The notes under the pieces were generated by a model. It was not told where the DNA came from. It did no database searches and saw nothing but the letters and a program-made list of their open reading frames with translations. From positions 18,799 through 82,798 of the forward strand of contig CAMVDU010000007.1 of assembly GCA_947166345.1 (NCBI GenBank): 64,000 nt of DNA. The letters are read 5' to 3'. The translations under genes were made by a program, and so were the position numbers. Shown one piece after another: positions 18,622 through 28,122 of this stretch (within the stretch, counting starts at the first letter, position 1; the number at the start of each line of letters is the position of its first letter). This stretch comes from an uncultured Prevotellaceae bacterium. GTDB taxonomy: Bacteria > Bacteroidota > Bacteroidia > Bacteroidales > Bacteroidaceae.

Positions 18622-19278
18622 TTATTTCTTTCGGATGAGTGTCAGACCATCGCGTAGAGGCAGGATTACCTTCTCCACGCGATGGTCTTTTGCAAGATGA
18701 TCATTAAATTGGCGGATTCCCTTTGTCTGTTGGTCGTGGTCATAGGTGGGGTCTATTACATGACCGTCCCACAACGTGTTGTCAGCAACGATGAAACCAT
18801 CAGGTTTTAATATCGAGAGCACCATCTCATAGGTCTCTACATATGTTCGTTTGTCACCATCAATGAATGCCATGTCGAAAGCGATGCCCAACCGAGGTGC
18901 CTCGGTGATAGCATCACCGATGATGAACTTAATCTTATCGGCTACGGCCGATCCCTCTATCCATGGACGGGTAAAATCTTCTTGTTCATCGTTGATTTCA
19001 AAGGTATAGAGTCGTCCGTCGGCATCCAGCCCCTCAGCCATACAGATAGCCGAATAACCACTGAAAGAACCCACCTCCAGAATGTTCTTGGGTCTTATCA
19101 TCTGAACCAACATCTTCAGCAGTCGTCCTTGCAGGTGACCACTGGCCATCCTGCCATGTAGCATATAGATATTGGTGGCACGATAAAGCCTATATAGGTA
19201 TTCCGGTTCTGGCTCTATATGGCTCAAGATATAATCATCAAGATTGGCTTCCCCCTCTTTTAAAATCATATCTTTCAT
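18622..19278 (-). CDS. SAM-dependent O-methyltransferase (class I, CAMT-like)
   Basis: A 218-residue methyltransferase of the caffeoyl-CoA/catechol O-methyltransferase family. It shows the SAM-binding ILEVGSFSGYSA, the acidic FEINDEQ, the metal-binding MAFIDGDKRTY, and VADNTLWDG, which carries further metal ligands. The acceptor substrate cannot be inferred. It follows aroQ by 10 nt on the same strand, so it is the second gene of that operon. Confidence 0.9.
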   Translation of the reverse strand: MKDMILKEGEANLDDYILSHIEPEPEYLYRLYRATNIYMLHGRMASGHLQGRLLKMLVQMIRPKNILEVGSFSGYSAICMAEGLDADGRLYTFEINDEQEDFTRPWIEGSAVADKIKFIIGDAITEAPRLGIAFDMAFIDGDKRTYVETYEMVLSILKPDGFIVADNTLWDGHVIDPTYDHDQQTKGIRQFNDHLAKDHRVEKVILPLRDGLTLIRKK

Positions 19279-19288
19279 CTTTCGTTTC

Positions 19289-19705
19289 TCATTTTACGAT
19301 TGCCTCCACTGCCAGTCGGTAGCTGTCAAGACCAAAGCCACAAATGACCCCTTTGCAGGCCGATGAGATGAACGAATGATGACGGAACTCCTCACGCTGG
19401 TGTACATTAGAAATATGTACCTCGATGACTGGCGTGGTGATGGCACGTATGCAATCATGCAATGCAACACTCGTATGAGTGTAGGCACCAGCATTGAGTA
19501 CGATGCCATCGTAACTGAATCCCACTTCCTGAATCTTGTTAATCAGTTCTCCCTCTACGTTGCTCTGGTAGTAGTCTATCTGAATATTGGGGTACATAAT
19601 TCTCAGTTTAGGCAGATAGTCGTCAAATGACGATGAACCATAGATGCCTGGTTCACGCTTTCCAAGGAGGTTCAGATTAGGACCGTTAACAATAATTATT
19701 TTCAT
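19289..19705 (-). CDS. aroQ: 3-dehydroquinate dehydratase, type II
   Basis: A 138-residue type II dehydroquinase of the shikimate pathway. It contains GPNLNLLGKREPGIYG with the catalytic loop tyrosine, the QSNVEGELINKIQE block, NAGAYTHTSVALHDC, the VIEVHISNVHQREEFRHHS histidine region, and GFGLDSYRLAV. It heads the aroQ/O-methyltransferase operon and is divergent from xerD. Confidence 0.95.
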   Translation of the reverse strand: MKIIIVNGPNLNLLGKREPGIYGSSSFDDYLPKLRIMYPNIQIDYYQSNVEGELINKIQEVGFSYDGIVLNAGAYTHTSVALHDCIRAITTPVIEVHISNVHQREEFRHHSFISSACKGVICGFGLDSYRLAVEAIVK

Positions 19706-19722
19706 ATTTCAAAAAAAATGAT

Positions 19723-19773
19723 TACTTTTGCCTGCAAAAGTACAAAAAATATCTTGAAAATACCAAAAAGTGA
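19723..19773. promoter_or_regulatory. overlapping divergent promoters of aroQ and xerD
   Basis: TACTTTTG (19723-19730, plus) and its inverted copy CAAAAGTA (19735-19742) are separated by CCTG, giving two facing -7 boxes. The minus-strand box has a -33 TTTTTG about 21 nt upstream and serves aroQ. For xerD an alternative is TTTTG (19726-19730), 19 nt, then TATCTTGA (19750-19757). Either way the two promoters overlap and should interfere. Confidence 0.55.
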
Positions 19774-19782
19774 GCAAAGAAA

Positions 19783-20721
19783 ATGCTAAACAATACTCAT
19801 GCGCACGATAAAATAAAGGAAAAGTATATCCGGTTTTTGAAACTGGAGCGCTCGGCCTCGCCCAATACTATTGATGCTTATATACGTGATGTACAGAAGC
19901 TGTTTGACTATGTTGAGGCAGAAGGAAAGGATGTGACAGAGGTTAGTCTCACCGACTTGCAGACATTCGCTGCCACGCTTCATGACATTGGCATCTGCCC
20001 TCGTTCTCAGTGTCGTATCTTGAGTGGTGTTCGTTCACTGTTCCGTTTTCTTGTGCTTGATGGCTATATTTCTGATGATCCGACGGAACTGTTGGAATCG
20101 CCTGTCCTTGGCGAGCACCTGCCCGAATATCTGACTACCGACGAAATCGATGTTTTAGAAGATTCTATCGACCTATCTATACCTGAGGGTCACCGTAATC
20201 GTGCCATTATCGAGGTTTTGTTCTCTTGCGGCTTGCGAGTCAGTGAATTGGTTAACCTGCAGTGGTCTCAGCTCTATCCCGACGAGCACTATGTCAGAGT
20301 ATTTGGAAAAGGAGGAAAGGAACGTCTGGTACCTATTTCCGACAGGGCATTGAAAGAGATAGATAACTATATGCCTTGGCGCAATTCCTTGAAAATCAAG
20401 CCTGGCGAGGAAGCCTATATATTCTTGAATCGTCGGGGAAGTCATCTGACGCGCACCATGATACTTATCATGTTAAAACGACAGGCGGAGGAGGCAGGTA
20501 TTCAAAAGACTATTTCACCCCATACTTTGCGTCATTCTTTTGCTACAGCCCTTCTTGAAGGCGGTGCTGACTTGCGTGTTATTCAGGCGATGTTGGGCCA
20601 TGAGAATATAGGAACCACAGAGATTTATACCCATCTCTCTATGCAAACATTGCGTGAAGAGATATTGCTTCATCATCCTCGGAATATCAAGTATCGGAAA
20701 GAGAATGATGGAAATGTTTAG
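19783..20721 (+). CDS. xerD: site-specific tyrosine recombinase XerD/XerC
   Basis: A 312-residue tyrosine recombinase of the chromosome-dimer-resolution type. The N-terminal SAM-like core-binding domain (FLKLERSASPNTIDAYIRDV) is followed by the catalytic domain with Arg in FSCGLRVSELVNL, HTLRHSF, GH in MLGHENIG and the nucleophile tyrosine in TTEIYTH. The length fits XerC/XerD rather than a mobile-element integrase, and the neighbours are housekeeping genes. The D versus C paralog cannot be separated with certainty. Confidence 0.9.
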   Translation: MLNNTHAHDKIKEKYIRFLKLERSASPNTIDAYIRDVQKLFDYVEAEGKDVTEVSLTDLQTFAATLHDIGICPRSQCRILSGVRSLFRFLVLDGYISDDPTELLESPVLGEHLPEYLTTDEIDVLEDSIDLSIPEGHRNRAIIEVLFSCGLRVSELVNLQWSQLYPDEHYVRVFGKGGKERLVPISDRALKEIDNYMPWRNSLKIKPGEEAYIFLNRRGSHLTRTMILIMLKRQAEEAGIQKTISPHTLRHSFATALLEGGADLRVIQAMLGHENIGTTEIYTHLSMQTLREEILLHHPRNIKYRKENDGNV

Positions 20722-20728
20722 TTAATGA

Positions 20729-21139
20729 TTAACGTAAGGCTAACGCTCTGTTCTCAGCTGCTTCCATTTGTTCGCGTTCTCCAGGTCCTTTGTCGTTCTG
20801 ACCGCAGAGGTGGAGGATACCATGGATGATGACGCGATGCAGTTCCTCATCATAATCTTTATGGAAAAGTTCAGCGTTCGAGCGTACAGTATCAAGTGAG
20901 ATGACAAGGTCGCCATTAAGAACATCGCCTTCACAATAGTCGAAGGTGATAATGTCTGTATAGTAATCGTGGCCTAAGTATTCGCGGTTCACTTCAAGAA
21001 TTTTCTCGTCATCGCAGAAGAGGTAGCCTACCTCACCCACCTTCTTCTGATAGGTGGCTGCCACAGCACGAATCCACTTGGTGGTTTCGCGTTTCTTGAT
21101 GGATGGCATCTTAACGTTTTCGCAGTTATATGAAATCAT
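20729..21139 (-). CDS. ybeY: rRNA maturation endoribonuclease YbeY
   Basis: A 136-residue metal-dependent RNase involved in 16S rRNA 3' maturation and ribosome quality control. The histidine motif is HGILHLCGQND, where the third position has Asp in place of the usual His, seen in Bacteroidetes members as far as I recall. The upstream LGHDYYTDIITFDY block is the other family hallmark. It converges on xerD with a 7-nt gap. A nonamer tract separates it from coaD. Confidence 0.92.
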   Translation of the reverse strand: MISYNCENVKMPSIKKRETTKWIRAVAATYQKKVGEVGYLFCDDEKILEVNREYLGHDYYTDIITFDYCEGDVLNGDLVISLDTVRSNAELFHKDYDEELHRVIIHGILHLCGQNDKGPGEREQMEAAENRALALR

Positions 21140-21143
21140 ATTC

Positions 21144-21188
21144 TTCTGGGGCTTATAGGACTTATAGGGCTAATGGGCATTATGGTAG
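21144..21188. repeat. nonamer tract between coaD and ybeY
   Basis: Five 9-bp words (TTCTGGGGC, TTATAGGAC, TTATAGGGC, TAATGGGCA, TTATGGTAG) fill the spacer and run over the coaD stop codon at 21180-21182. The words are of the same type as those at 1954, 34200 and 40432. Confidence 0.75.
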
Positions 21189-21629
21189 GAAGGCACTCAC
21201 ATCTTGATGGTAGTGCTGTAGTTCACGCACCATCGACGAGGATATGCTTGAGAGTTGTGGCTCGGCACAGAAAAGGATAGTCTCAATGTCGCCGTTTGTC
21301 AACTGACGGTTGATATCAGCTTGTTCGCGTTCATACTCAAAGTCTTTCACAGATCGTACACCTTTTACGATGAAATGGGCGTTTTCTGCGCGTGCGAAGT
21401 CGATGGCCAACCCATAATAAGGTTTTACTTCGATGTGTGGCTCTCCCTCGTAGAGTGCCCTGATGGGTGCACATCGTTCTTCTGCCGAAGGTTGTCCGGG
21501 TTTGTTGACTTGCTGACCCACTACCCCGATAACCAGCCGGTCAAAGAGTAACAGTGCCCTCCGAACAATAGAGTCGTGCCCAATGGTAAAAGGATTGAAA
21601 CTTCCAACGAAAATCCCCGTTCTAATCAT
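21180..21629 (-). CDS. coaD: phosphopantetheine adenylyltransferase
   Basis: A 149-residue nucleotidyltransferase that makes dephospho-CoA from 4'-phosphopantetheine and ATP. It carries GSFNPFTIGH (the T/HxGH motif), the KPYYGLAIDFAR region, VKGVRSVKDFEYE and the signature SSSMVREL. The ATG at 21629 is preferred; the open frame continues to a TTG inside ruvB. The gene follows ruvB by 13 nt, so ruvB, coaD and ybeY form a leftward operon. Confidence 0.95.
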   Translation of the reverse strand: MIRTGIFVGSFNPFTIGHDSIVRRALLLFDRLVIGVVGQQVNKPGQPSAEERCAPIRALYEGEPHIEVKPYYGLAIDFARAENAHFIVKGVRSVKDFEYEREQADINRQLTNGDIETILFCAEPQLSSISSSMVRELQHYHQDVSAFLP

Positions 21630-21642
21630 ATCTTTTTCTGTA

Positions 21643-22680
21643 TTAGTCAAAAAGACTTGCTTGAATCACGCCACCTGAGTAGGGGTTACGTCCGAAATGA
21701 TGGTAGGCCAATTCGGTGACCATTCGTCCGCGAGGAGTCCGTTTGATGAAGCCTTCCATGATAAGGAATGGCTCGTAAACCTCTTCCACGGTTCCAGCAT
21801 CTTCGCCGATAGCGGTTGCGATGGTGGTGATACCCACAGGTCCGCCCTTGAACTTGTCAATGATGGTCAGCAGTATCTTATTGTCAATCTCGTCAAGACC
21901 ATATTTGTCAATGTTGAGTGCAGAGAGTGCCACCTTCGATATTTTTGTATCGATGGCGCCAGTTCCTTTCACCTGTGCAAAGTCGCGTACACGGCGTAGC
22001 AGAGAGTTGGCAATACGAGGCGTTCCACGACTGCGACTGGCAATCTCATAGCAAGCATCCTCGGTGATGGGTACCCCCAAAATGCCAGCCGAGCGTTCGA
22101 TGATGGCCGACAATGTCTCGGGGTCGTAGTATTCAAGATGCATGTTGATGCCGAAACGGGCACGCAATGGAGCTGTCAGCAGTCCGCTACGTGTGGTGGC
22201 TCCTACAAGTGTAAAGGGATTCAGGTCTATCTGAATGCTACGCGCAGACGGACCTTTGTCTATCATAATGTCGATGCGGTAATCCTCCATGGCACTGTAG
22301 AGGTACTCCTCGACGACGGGCGACAAACGATGAATTTCGTCAATGAATAGCACGTCGCGCGGCTCCAGCGAGGTGAGAATACCAGCGAGGTCACCGGGCT
22401 TGTCAAGTACAGGCCCACTGGTAATCTTAAAACCTACGCCCAGTTCATTGGCAATGATGTTCGACAGGGTCGTCTTTCCCAGTCCTGGAGGACCGTGTAA
22501 CAGCGTGTGATCAAGGGGTTCACCACGATACTTAGCAGCTTCAACGAACACCTGTAGGTTTTCAACAACCTTTTGTTGTCCGCTGAAGTCGTTGAACGAG
22601 AGTGGTCGGAGTGCGTTTTCAAAATCCTTCTCCTTGCCCGAGAGTCGTTCTTGTCGGATGTCAAAATCTTCGTCTATCAT
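21643..22680 (-). CDS. ruvB: Holliday junction branch-migration ATPase RuvB
   Basis: A 345-residue AAA+ motor that with RuvA drives branch migration. It has Walker [12 protein letters not shown], Walker [12 protein letters not shown], sensor [19 protein letters not shown], and the C-terminal winged helix ending in [13 protein letters not shown]. The start at 22680 (MIDEDFD) is chosen because a full promoter lies at 22693-22724, so the longer open frame reaching 22794 cannot be translated from this transcript. Confidence 0.97.
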   Translation of the reverse strand: MIDEDFDIRQERLSGKEKDFENALRPLSFNDFSGQQKVVENLQVFVEAAKYRGEPLDHTLLHGPPGLGKTTLSNIIANELGVGFKITSGPVLDKPGDLAGILTSLEPRDVLFIDEIHRLSPVVEEYLYSAMEDYRIDIMIDKGPSARSIQIDLNPFTLVGATTRSGLLTAPLRARFGINMHLEYYDPETLSAIIERSAGILGVPITEDACYEIASRSRGTPRIANSLLRRVRDFAQVKGTGAIDTKISKVALSALNIDKYGLDEIDNKILLTIIDKFKGGPVGITTIATAIGEDAGTVEEVYEPFLIMEGFIKRTPRGRMVTELAYHHFGRNPYSGGVIQASLFD

Positions 22681-22692
22681 ACGATTGAGGTG

Positions 22693-22724
22693 CAAAAATA
22701 CAAAAAGAAAACGTAATGACCAAA
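22693..22724 (-). promoter_or_regulatory. promoter of the ruvB-coaD-ybeY operon
   Basis: The minus strand reads TTTG (22721-22724), then 20 nt, then TATTTTTG (22693-22700): a perfect match to the Bacteroidetes vegetative promoter. The transcript would start within about 10 nt of the ruvB ATG. Confidence 0.85.
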
Positions 22725-22739
22725 CTTTTTGTCGAAATA

Positions 22740-22771
22740 TTTGGTGTAAGTCAAAAATAATAGTATCTTTG
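22740..22771 (+). promoter_or_regulatory. promoter of the beta-galactosidase gene
   Basis: TTTG (22740-22743), 20 nt, TATCTTTG (22764-22771): a perfect consensus promoter about 33 nt before the start codon, back to back with the ruvB promoter. Confidence 0.85.
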
Positions 22772-22803
22772 CAGCAAACTAACGAAAAAAGCATGATTAT
22801 CCT

Positions 22804-25323
22804 ATGAGACAGCTACTATTGGCGATAACCTTACTATCTGCAGGTTATGTCTCGGCTCAGCCGCGACAGGAGATTTATTTACAAGACGACTGGCAGTTTT
22901 CTAAAGACAATGGTTATACATGGGAGACGGTGAGCGTACCCCATGACTGGGCTATCAGCGGTCCCTTCGACAAGAAGTGGGACCTGCAGGTGGTGGCTAT
23001 CGAACAGAATGGCGAGAAAGAGCCCACGGAAAAGAGTGGCCGCTCAGGATCGCTACCCTGGATAGGTGAGGGTTGCTATAAACGAAAGTTCTCGATTCCA
23101 TCGAATTTTTATGGTCATGCCGAACTGGTGTTCGATGGTGCGATGTCAGAGCCTAGTGTGCATGTCAACGGCGAGAAGGCTGGCTCCTGGGCCTATGGCT
23201 ACAATGCGTTTCGTGTGGATATTACCCCCTTTATCCATACGGGTGAGAACGACCTCTATGTACATCTTGAAAATATGGAGGAGAGTTCGCGCTGGTATCC
23301 GGGTGCGGGTATCTACCGTCCTGTTAAACTGGTGCTGACCGACAATGCTCATATTGATGACTGGAGCATCGTGGTGCGCACCGTGAGCATCAAGAACGGC
23401 AAGGCTGAGGTGGAGGCTGAGGCAACTATGGTGAATGCGACGTCTCCTGAACTGCAGGTTGACATGATACTGAGAGGTCCTGACGGGAATATCTACACCG
23501 CCGAAAGTGATCCTTACTTGCGTAGGCGTGGGTATAGTTATATTAAGGATGATGGTAAGGTGTTTGCCCATTTTACTGTTGACGATGCCAAGTTGTGGTC
23601 GCCTGAAACACCTAATCTCTATGAGTTGGATGTCATCTTATTGGTACCTGCAGAGTGGGGCAATCCTCATTCCATTAATCAGATTATTGACCGTAAGCGT
23701 ATCCGCACGGGCATCCGCACCGTCAAGGTGTCGCGCGAAGGTGGCTTCCAACTGAACGGAAAGACGCGCAAACTGAAGGGTGTCTGCCTGCACCACGACC
23801 TGGGCCCCTTGGGTGCTGCTGTCAACAAGGCCGCCCTCATCCGACAGATTAAGACGATGAAGGACATGGGTTGCGACGCTATCCGTACCTCTCACAACAT
23901 GCCCTCGCAGATGCAGATGGACATCTGCGACTCGTTGGGTATGATGGTGATGGCCGAAAGTTTTGATATGTGGCTTTATCCTAAGTGTAAGAATGGCTAT
24001 GCCAGAGATTTCAATGAATGGGCCGACAAGGATATCACCAATCTGATTCTTGCCAATCGCAACCACCCCTCTATCGTGATGTGGTCAATAGGCAACGAGA
24101 TACCTGAACAGGGTAGCGACAAGGGCCGTCAGTTAAGCATCCATCTGCAGGACCTCTGTCATGCGCTCGACCCCACGCGTCCTGTAACGCAGGGTCTCGA
24201 CAGGGCTGAAGAAGCATTGAGAAGCGGTGTGGCTCAAGTGATGGACGTGCCAGGTTTTAACTACCGTGTCCACAAATACGATAAAAATATCAAGCAGCTT
24301 CCGCAGGGTTTCCTATTGGGCTCTGAGACGGCTTCCACTGTCAGCTCACGTGGCGTGTATAAGTTCCCTGTCGAGATTACTGACAACTCTCAATATGCTT
24401 CGTGGGCACCAACCTATAATCCAGAAGCTATCAAGACTGCTGATGGACAGTGTTCGTCGTATGATGTGGAATACTGTTCATGGTCAAACCTGCCTGATGA
24501 CGACTGGCGCTGGCAGGATGACAAAGACTGGGTCATCGGAGAGTTTGTGTGGACGGGCTATGACTATCTGGGCGAGCCTACGCCCTACGATGAATATTGG
24601 CCTTCGCGTAGCAGCTATTTTGGTATCTGCGACCTTGCCGGATTGCCCAAGGACCGCTTTTTCCTCTATCGTTCTCACTGGAACAAGGATGATCACACCA
24701 TCCATCTGTTGCCGCACTGGACGTGGCCTAACCGTAAAGGTCAGGTGACACCTGTCTATTGCTATACCGACTACGATGAGGCCGAGCTCTTTGTCAATGG
24801 TAAGAGTCAGGGGCGCATCAAGAAGAATCCTAAAGAGCGCTTGGACCGTTATCGTCTGCGTTGGAACGATGTGAAATACGAACCTGGCGAGGTGAAGGTC
24901 GTGGTCTATGATGCTGTTGGTCAGCCTGCTGGTGAAAAGGTGATGAAGACAGCCGGTAAACCCGCAGCCCTGAAAACAGAGGTGTGGACCCAATCTTCAA
25001 ATCTCCAATCTCCAATCTCCAATCTCCAATCAAGCGGAGACGACCTCGCATTTGTCACCGTTAGTCTCGTTGACAAGCAGGGCTCTCTCATCCCCGATGC
25101 CGACGACCAGCTGCGCTTCGAAGTCAGCGGAGCCGGTACTTTCAAGGCCGTCTGCAATGGTGATGCCACTTCTTTGGAGTCGTTTACAAAGCCCACCATG
25201 AAGCTGTTCCATGGCCAACTTGTCGTCATCGTTCAAGGTGCCAAGACCCCGGGTGACCTCTCACTCAAGGTCATCGACAAGAAGCGGGGCCTCAGCAGTA
25301 CTGTAGTAATCCCAGTTAAATAA
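22804..25323 (+). CDS. exported glycoside hydrolase family 2 beta-galactosidase
   Basis: An 839-residue GH2 enzyme with a signal peptide ([16 protein letters not shown]), so it acts in the periplasm or at the surface. Order: sugar-binding jelly roll ([10 protein letters not shown] to about 180), immunoglobulin-like domain, TIM barrel with acid/base Glu in [10 protein letters not shown] (about 431) and nucleophile Glu in [10 protein letters not shown] (about 580), then a DUF4982-like domain ([17 protein letters not shown]) and a C-terminal beta domain. Specificity for galactosides is inferred from family layout only. A heptamer tract at 24991-25033 encodes [12 protein letters not shown] in a C-terminal linker. 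upp follows by 17 nt. Confidence 0.9.
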   Translation: MRQLLLAITLLSAGYVSAQPRQEIYLQDDWQFSKDNGYTWETVSVPHDWAISGPFDKKWDLQVVAIEQNGEKEPTEKSGRSGSLPWIGEGCYKRKFSIPSNFYGHAELVFDGAMSEPSVHVNGEKAGSWAYGYNAFRVDITPFIHTGENDLYVHLENMEESSRWYPGAGIYRPVKLVLTDNAHIDDWSIVVRTVSIKNGKAEVEAEATMVNATSPELQVDMILRGPDGNIYTAESDPYLRRRGYSYIKDDGKVFAHFTVDDAKLWSPETPNLYELDVILLVPAEWGNPHSINQIIDRKRIRTGIRTVKVSREGGFQLNGKTRKLKGVCLHHDLGPLGAAVNKAALIRQIKTMKDMGCDAIRTSHNMPSQMQMDICDSLGMMVMAESFDMWLYPKCKNGYARDFNEWADKDITNLILANRNHPSIVMWSIGNEIPEQGSDKGRQLSIHLQDLCHALDPTRPVTQGLDRAEEALRSGVAQVMDVPGFNYRVHKYDKNIKQLPQGFLLGSETASTVSSRGVYKFPVEITDNSQYASWAPTYNPEAIKTADGQCSSYDVEYCSWSNLPDDDWRWQDDKDWVIGEFVWTGYDYLGEPTPYDEYWPSRSSYFGICDLAGLPKDRFFLYRSHWNKDDHTIHLLPHWTWPNRKGQVTPVYCYTDYDEAELFVNGKSQGRIKKNPKERLDRYRLRWNDVKYEPGEVKVVVYDAVGQPAGEKVMKTAGKPAALKTEVWTQSSNLQSPISNLQSSGDDLAFVTVSLVDKQGSLIPDADDQLRFEVSGAGTFKAVCNGDATSLESFTKPTMKLFHGQLVVIVQGAKTPGDLSLKVIDKKRGLSSTVVIPVK
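24991..25033 (+). repeat. in-frame heptamer tract inside the beta-galactosidase gene
   Basis: CAATCTT is followed by repeated CAATCTC words and CAATCAA. Three heptamers equal 21 bp, so the frame is preserved and the peptide repeats as [13 protein letters not shown] between two C-terminal domains. Confidence 0.85.
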
Positions 25324-25340
25324 CCCTCAAAAATCATACT

Positions 25341-25997
25341 ATGCAAGTCATCAATTTTCAAGATCAGAACTCAGTCATCAACCAGTATATGGCCGAGCTA
25401 CGCGACAAGTCGCACCAGAAAAACCGTCTGTTGTTCCGTAATAATATTGAGCGTATTGGCGAAATGATGGCCTTCGAGTTGTCAAAGACATTGGATTATA
25501 AACCAAAAACCGTAACAACCCCCTTGGGCACCATCGATATCCCCCTGCCGAAAGATGATATGGTGATAGCTACCGTGCTGCGTGCAGGATTGCCTTTCCA
25601 CAGTGGTTTTATCCGTGTGTTCGACCATGCAGACAACGGCTTTGTGTCAGCCTATCGCATGTACACTAATCGTGAACATACTGAAGTAGGTGTTCATACC
25701 GAGTATCTGGCGGCCTCTTCTGTCAAAGGCAAGACACTTGTTATCGTTGATCCGATGCTTGCTACAGGTGGCTCGATGGCTGCCAGCATTGAGGCCCTCA
25801 TGAAGACAGGAAAGCCCAAGAAGATTCATGTCTGTTGTGTCATTGCCGCCCCGGAGGGCCTTGAAGTTGTCAAACAGGCTTTGCCTGATGACAGCACCAT
25901 CTGGTGTGCCGCCATCGATCCTGGCATGAATGAACAGAAATATATCGTGCCAGGTTTCGGCGACTGTGGAGATCTCTGTTATGGTGAAAAGCTATAG
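25341..25997 (+). CDS. upp: uracil phosphoribosyltransferase
   Basis: A 218-residue salvage enzyme making UMP from uracil and PRPP. The PRPP-binding motif appears as VIVDPMLATGGSMAASIEAL. The N-terminal RDKSHQKNRLLFRNNIERIG block and the C-terminal uracil-binding DPGMNEQKYIVPGFGDCGD are also present. It probably shares the beta-galactosidase transcript, although a functional link is not evident. Confidence 0.93.
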   Translation: MQVINFQDQNSVINQYMAELRDKSHQKNRLLFRNNIERIGEMMAFELSKTLDYKPKTVTTPLGTIDIPLPKDDMVIATVLRAGLPFHSGFIRVFDHADNGFVSAYRMYTNREHTEVGVHTEYLAASSVKGKTLVIVDPMLATGGSMAASIEALMKTGKPKKIHVCCVIAAPEGLEVVKQALPDDSTIWCAAIDPGMNEQKYIVPGFGDCGDLCYGEKL

Positions 25998-26085
25998 CAC
26001 TTTTGACAACTTTGGGTTGCAAATATTAGTTCCTTACCGCTATTTTTCAATACTTTAACAAAAAAAGCGCTGTGTGCGCACCAAA

Positions 26086-26131
26086 AACTTTCAACTTTCA
26101 ACTTTCAACTCTTAATTTTTTTGTACCTTTG
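26086..26131 (+). promoter_or_regulatory. heptamer tract and -7 box upstream of pckA
   Basis: AACTTTC is repeated three times from 26086, with a fourth variant AACTCTT. The -7 element TACCTTTG (26124-26131) follows, 47 nt before the pckA start. As at mdh, the heptamers lie where the -33 element should be. Confidence 0.6.
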
Positions 26132-26177
26132 CAGCCGAAAAAGTAGAACAAGTAACAATTTTAATCAATAATCAAAC

Positions 26178-27791
26178 ATGGCAAAGTTAGATTTGACAAA
26201 GTATGGTATCACCGGTTCAAAGGTGATTGCTCACAATCCGTCGTACGAGTTCCTCTTTGAGGAAGAGACCAAGGCTGGTCTGACCGGTTTCGACAAAGGT
26301 CAGAACACCGAGCTGAACGCTGTTAATGTAATGACTGGTATTTATACCGGCCGTTCGCCTAAGGACAAGTACATCGTGAAGGATGCACAGAGCCAGGATA
26401 AGGTGTGGTGGACTTCTGAGGAGTACAAGAACGACAACCACCCCATGAGCGAGGAGGTTTGGAAGACCGTTAAGGAGATTGCCATCAAGGAGCTCTGCAA
26501 CAAGGAACTCTATGTGGTTGATGCTTTCTGTGGTGCCAACGAGGCTACTCGTCTGCGTGTTCGCTTCATCGTGGAGGTTGCTTGGCAGGCTCACTTCGTC
26601 AAGAACATGTTCATCCAGCCTACCGCTGAGGAGCTGGAGAGCTTCGAGCCAAACTTCGTTATCTACAACGCTTCTAAGGCAAAGGTTGAGAACTACAAGG
26701 AGCTGGGTCTGAACTCAGAGACCTGCGTAGCCTTCAACACTACAAGCCGCGAGCAGGTTATTATTAACACCTGGTATGGTGGTGAGATGAAGAAGGGTAT
26801 GTTCTCAATGATGAACTACTATCTGCCCCTGCAGGGTATCGCTTCTATGCACTGCTCTGCCAACACCGATATGGAGGGTAAAAACACCGCCATCTTCTTC
26901 GGTCTGTCTGGTACAGGTAAGACAACCCTTTCTACCGATCCTAAGCGTCTCCTGATTGGTGATGATGAGCACGGATGGGACGACGAGGGTGTGTTCAACT
27001 TTGAGGGTGGTTGCTACGCTAAGGTTATCAACCTCTCTAAGGAGAACGAGCCTGACATCTATGGTGCTATCAAGCGCGACGCTCTGCTCGAGAACGTAAC
27101 GGTTGACGCCAATGGCAAGATCGACTTCGCTGACAAGAGCGTTACCGAGAATACTCGTGTATCATATCCTATCAACCACATCGAGAAGATTGCCCAGAAG
27201 GTCAACGGCAAGAGCGCTGGTCCTGAGGCTAAGAACGTTATCTTCCTCTCTGCTGACGCATTCGGCGTACTGCCTCCTGTATCTATCTTGACTCCCGAGC
27301 AGACGAAGTACTACTTCCTCTCTGGTTTCACAGCTAAGTTGGCTGGTACAGAGCGTGGCATCACTGAGCCCACTCCTACCTTCTCTGCTTGCTTCGGTCA
27401 GGCATTCCTCGAGCTGCATCCCACCAAGTATGCTGAGGAGCTGGTTAAGAAGATGGAGAAGAGCGGTGCCAAGGCTTACCTTGTGAACACTGGTTGGAAC
27501 GGTACCGGCAAGCGTATCTCTATCCCCGATACACGTGGTATCATCGACGCTATCCTCGATGGCAGCATCCTGAAGGCTGAGACCAAGAAGATTCCTTACT
27601 TCGACTTCGAGGTGCCCACAGCTCTGCCCAACGTGAATCCCGCTATCCTCGATCCTCGCGACACATACGCTAATGCAGCTGAGTGGGAGGAGAAGGCTAA
27701 GGATTTGGCAGCTCGCTTCATCAAGAACTTCAAGAAGTACGAAGGCAACGAGGCCGGTAAGGCACTTGTCGCTGCAGGTCCGAAATTGTGA
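26178..27791 (+). CDS. pckA: phosphoenolpyruvate carboxykinase (ATP)
   Basis: A 537-residue ATP-type PEPCK. In these anaerobes it is expected to fix CO2 onto PEP towards oxaloacetate. It has the RSPKDKYIV substrate loop, kinase-1a motif [12 protein letters not shown] near 241, kinase-2 [11 protein letters not shown], and [13 protein letters not shown]. The frame ends VAAGPKL at a TGA inside the first copy of a 56-bp tandem duplication. The third, partial copy has the same end with TAA and may be the ancestral 3' end. Codon use is biased, as in highly expressed genes. Confidence 0.97.
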   Translation: MAKLDLTKYGITGSKVIAHNPSYEFLFEEETKAGLTGFDKGQNTELNAVNVMTGIYTGRSPKDKYIVKDAQSQDKVWWTSEEYKNDNHPMSEEVWKTVKEIAIKELCNKELYVVDAFCGANEATRLRVRFIVEVAWQAHFVKNMFIQPTAEELESFEPNFVIYNASKAKVENYKELGLNSETCVAFNTTSREQVIINTWYGGEMKKGMFSMMNYYLPLQGIASMHCSANTDMEGKNTAIFFGLSGTGKTTLSTDPKRLLIGDDEHGWDDEGVFNFEGGCYAKVINLSKENEPDIYGAIKRDALLENVTVDANGKIDFADKSVTENTRVSYPINHIEKIAQKVNGKSAGPEAKNVIFLSADAFGVLPPVSILTPEQTKYYFLSGFTAKLAGTERGITEPTPTFSACFGQAFLELHPTKYAEELVKKMEKSGAKAYLVNTGWNGTGKRISIPDTRGIIDAILDGSILKAETKKIPYFDFEVPTALPNVNPAILDPRDTYANAAEWEEKAKDLAARFIKNFKKYEGNEAGKALVAAGPKL

Positions 27792-27903
27792 TTTTGGGAC
27801 GAAAGCAACGAGCATCTTCGATGGTCGCTGCAGGTCCGAAATTGTGATTTTGGGACGAAAGCAACGAGCATCTTCGATGGTCGCTGCAGGTCCCAAACTG
27901 TAA
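27768..27903 (+). repeat. 56-bp tandem duplication of the pckA 3' end
   Basis: GTCGCTGCAGGTCC starts at 27768, 27824 and 27880, exactly 56 bp apart. The first two units are identical over their 56 bp. The third is partial and differs (CCCAAACTGTAA against CCGAAATTGTGA). The unit also contains GAAAGCAACGAG, resembling GAAGGCAACGAG upstream in pckA. Because 56 is not a multiple of three, the copies are in different frames and only the first is translated. Confidence 0.9.
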
Positions 27904-27924
27904 GACTACTTGATACTGATTATA

Positions 27925-27959
27925 ACCAGCCAGGTTTTTAAGCCTGGCTGGTTTTTTTG
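27925..27959 (+). terminator. intrinsic terminator after pckA
   Basis: A 10-bp stem ACCAGCCAGG (27925-27934) with CCTGGCTGGT (27943-27952), an 8-nt loop, and a run of seven T. It lies beyond the duplicated pckA end. Confidence 0.93.
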
Positions 27960-28067
27960 TGTTCAATAATTGATAATGTTGTCTTAAAAATGAGTGGGAA
28001 ATCCTAAAAACAACTTAAAAACGAACCAATTATAATATATTTTCTTTAATTATAAGGTAAAAATGGC

Positions 28068-28096
28068 TTGTTTTTGCGGAAATGTGCGTAAATTTG
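28068..28096 (+). promoter_or_regulatory. promoter of the DUF6242-to-murI operon
   Basis: TTG (28068-28070), 18 nt, TAAATTTG (28089-28096), close to the consensus. The transcript would start near 28103, 20 nt before the ATG at 28123. Confidence 0.6.
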
Positions 28097-28122
28097 CAGC
28101 CGATTTGTTTAAACAAGACATA

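Noticed and set aside
19783..20721. integrase of a mobile element
   Set aside because: Length and motifs fit XerC/XerD, neighbours are housekeeping genes, and no attachment-site repeats flank it.
27162..27896. reverse-strand frame containing repeated [13 protein letters not shown] peptide
   Set aside because: The peptide repeat is only the antisense reading of the 56-bp duplication at the pckA end.
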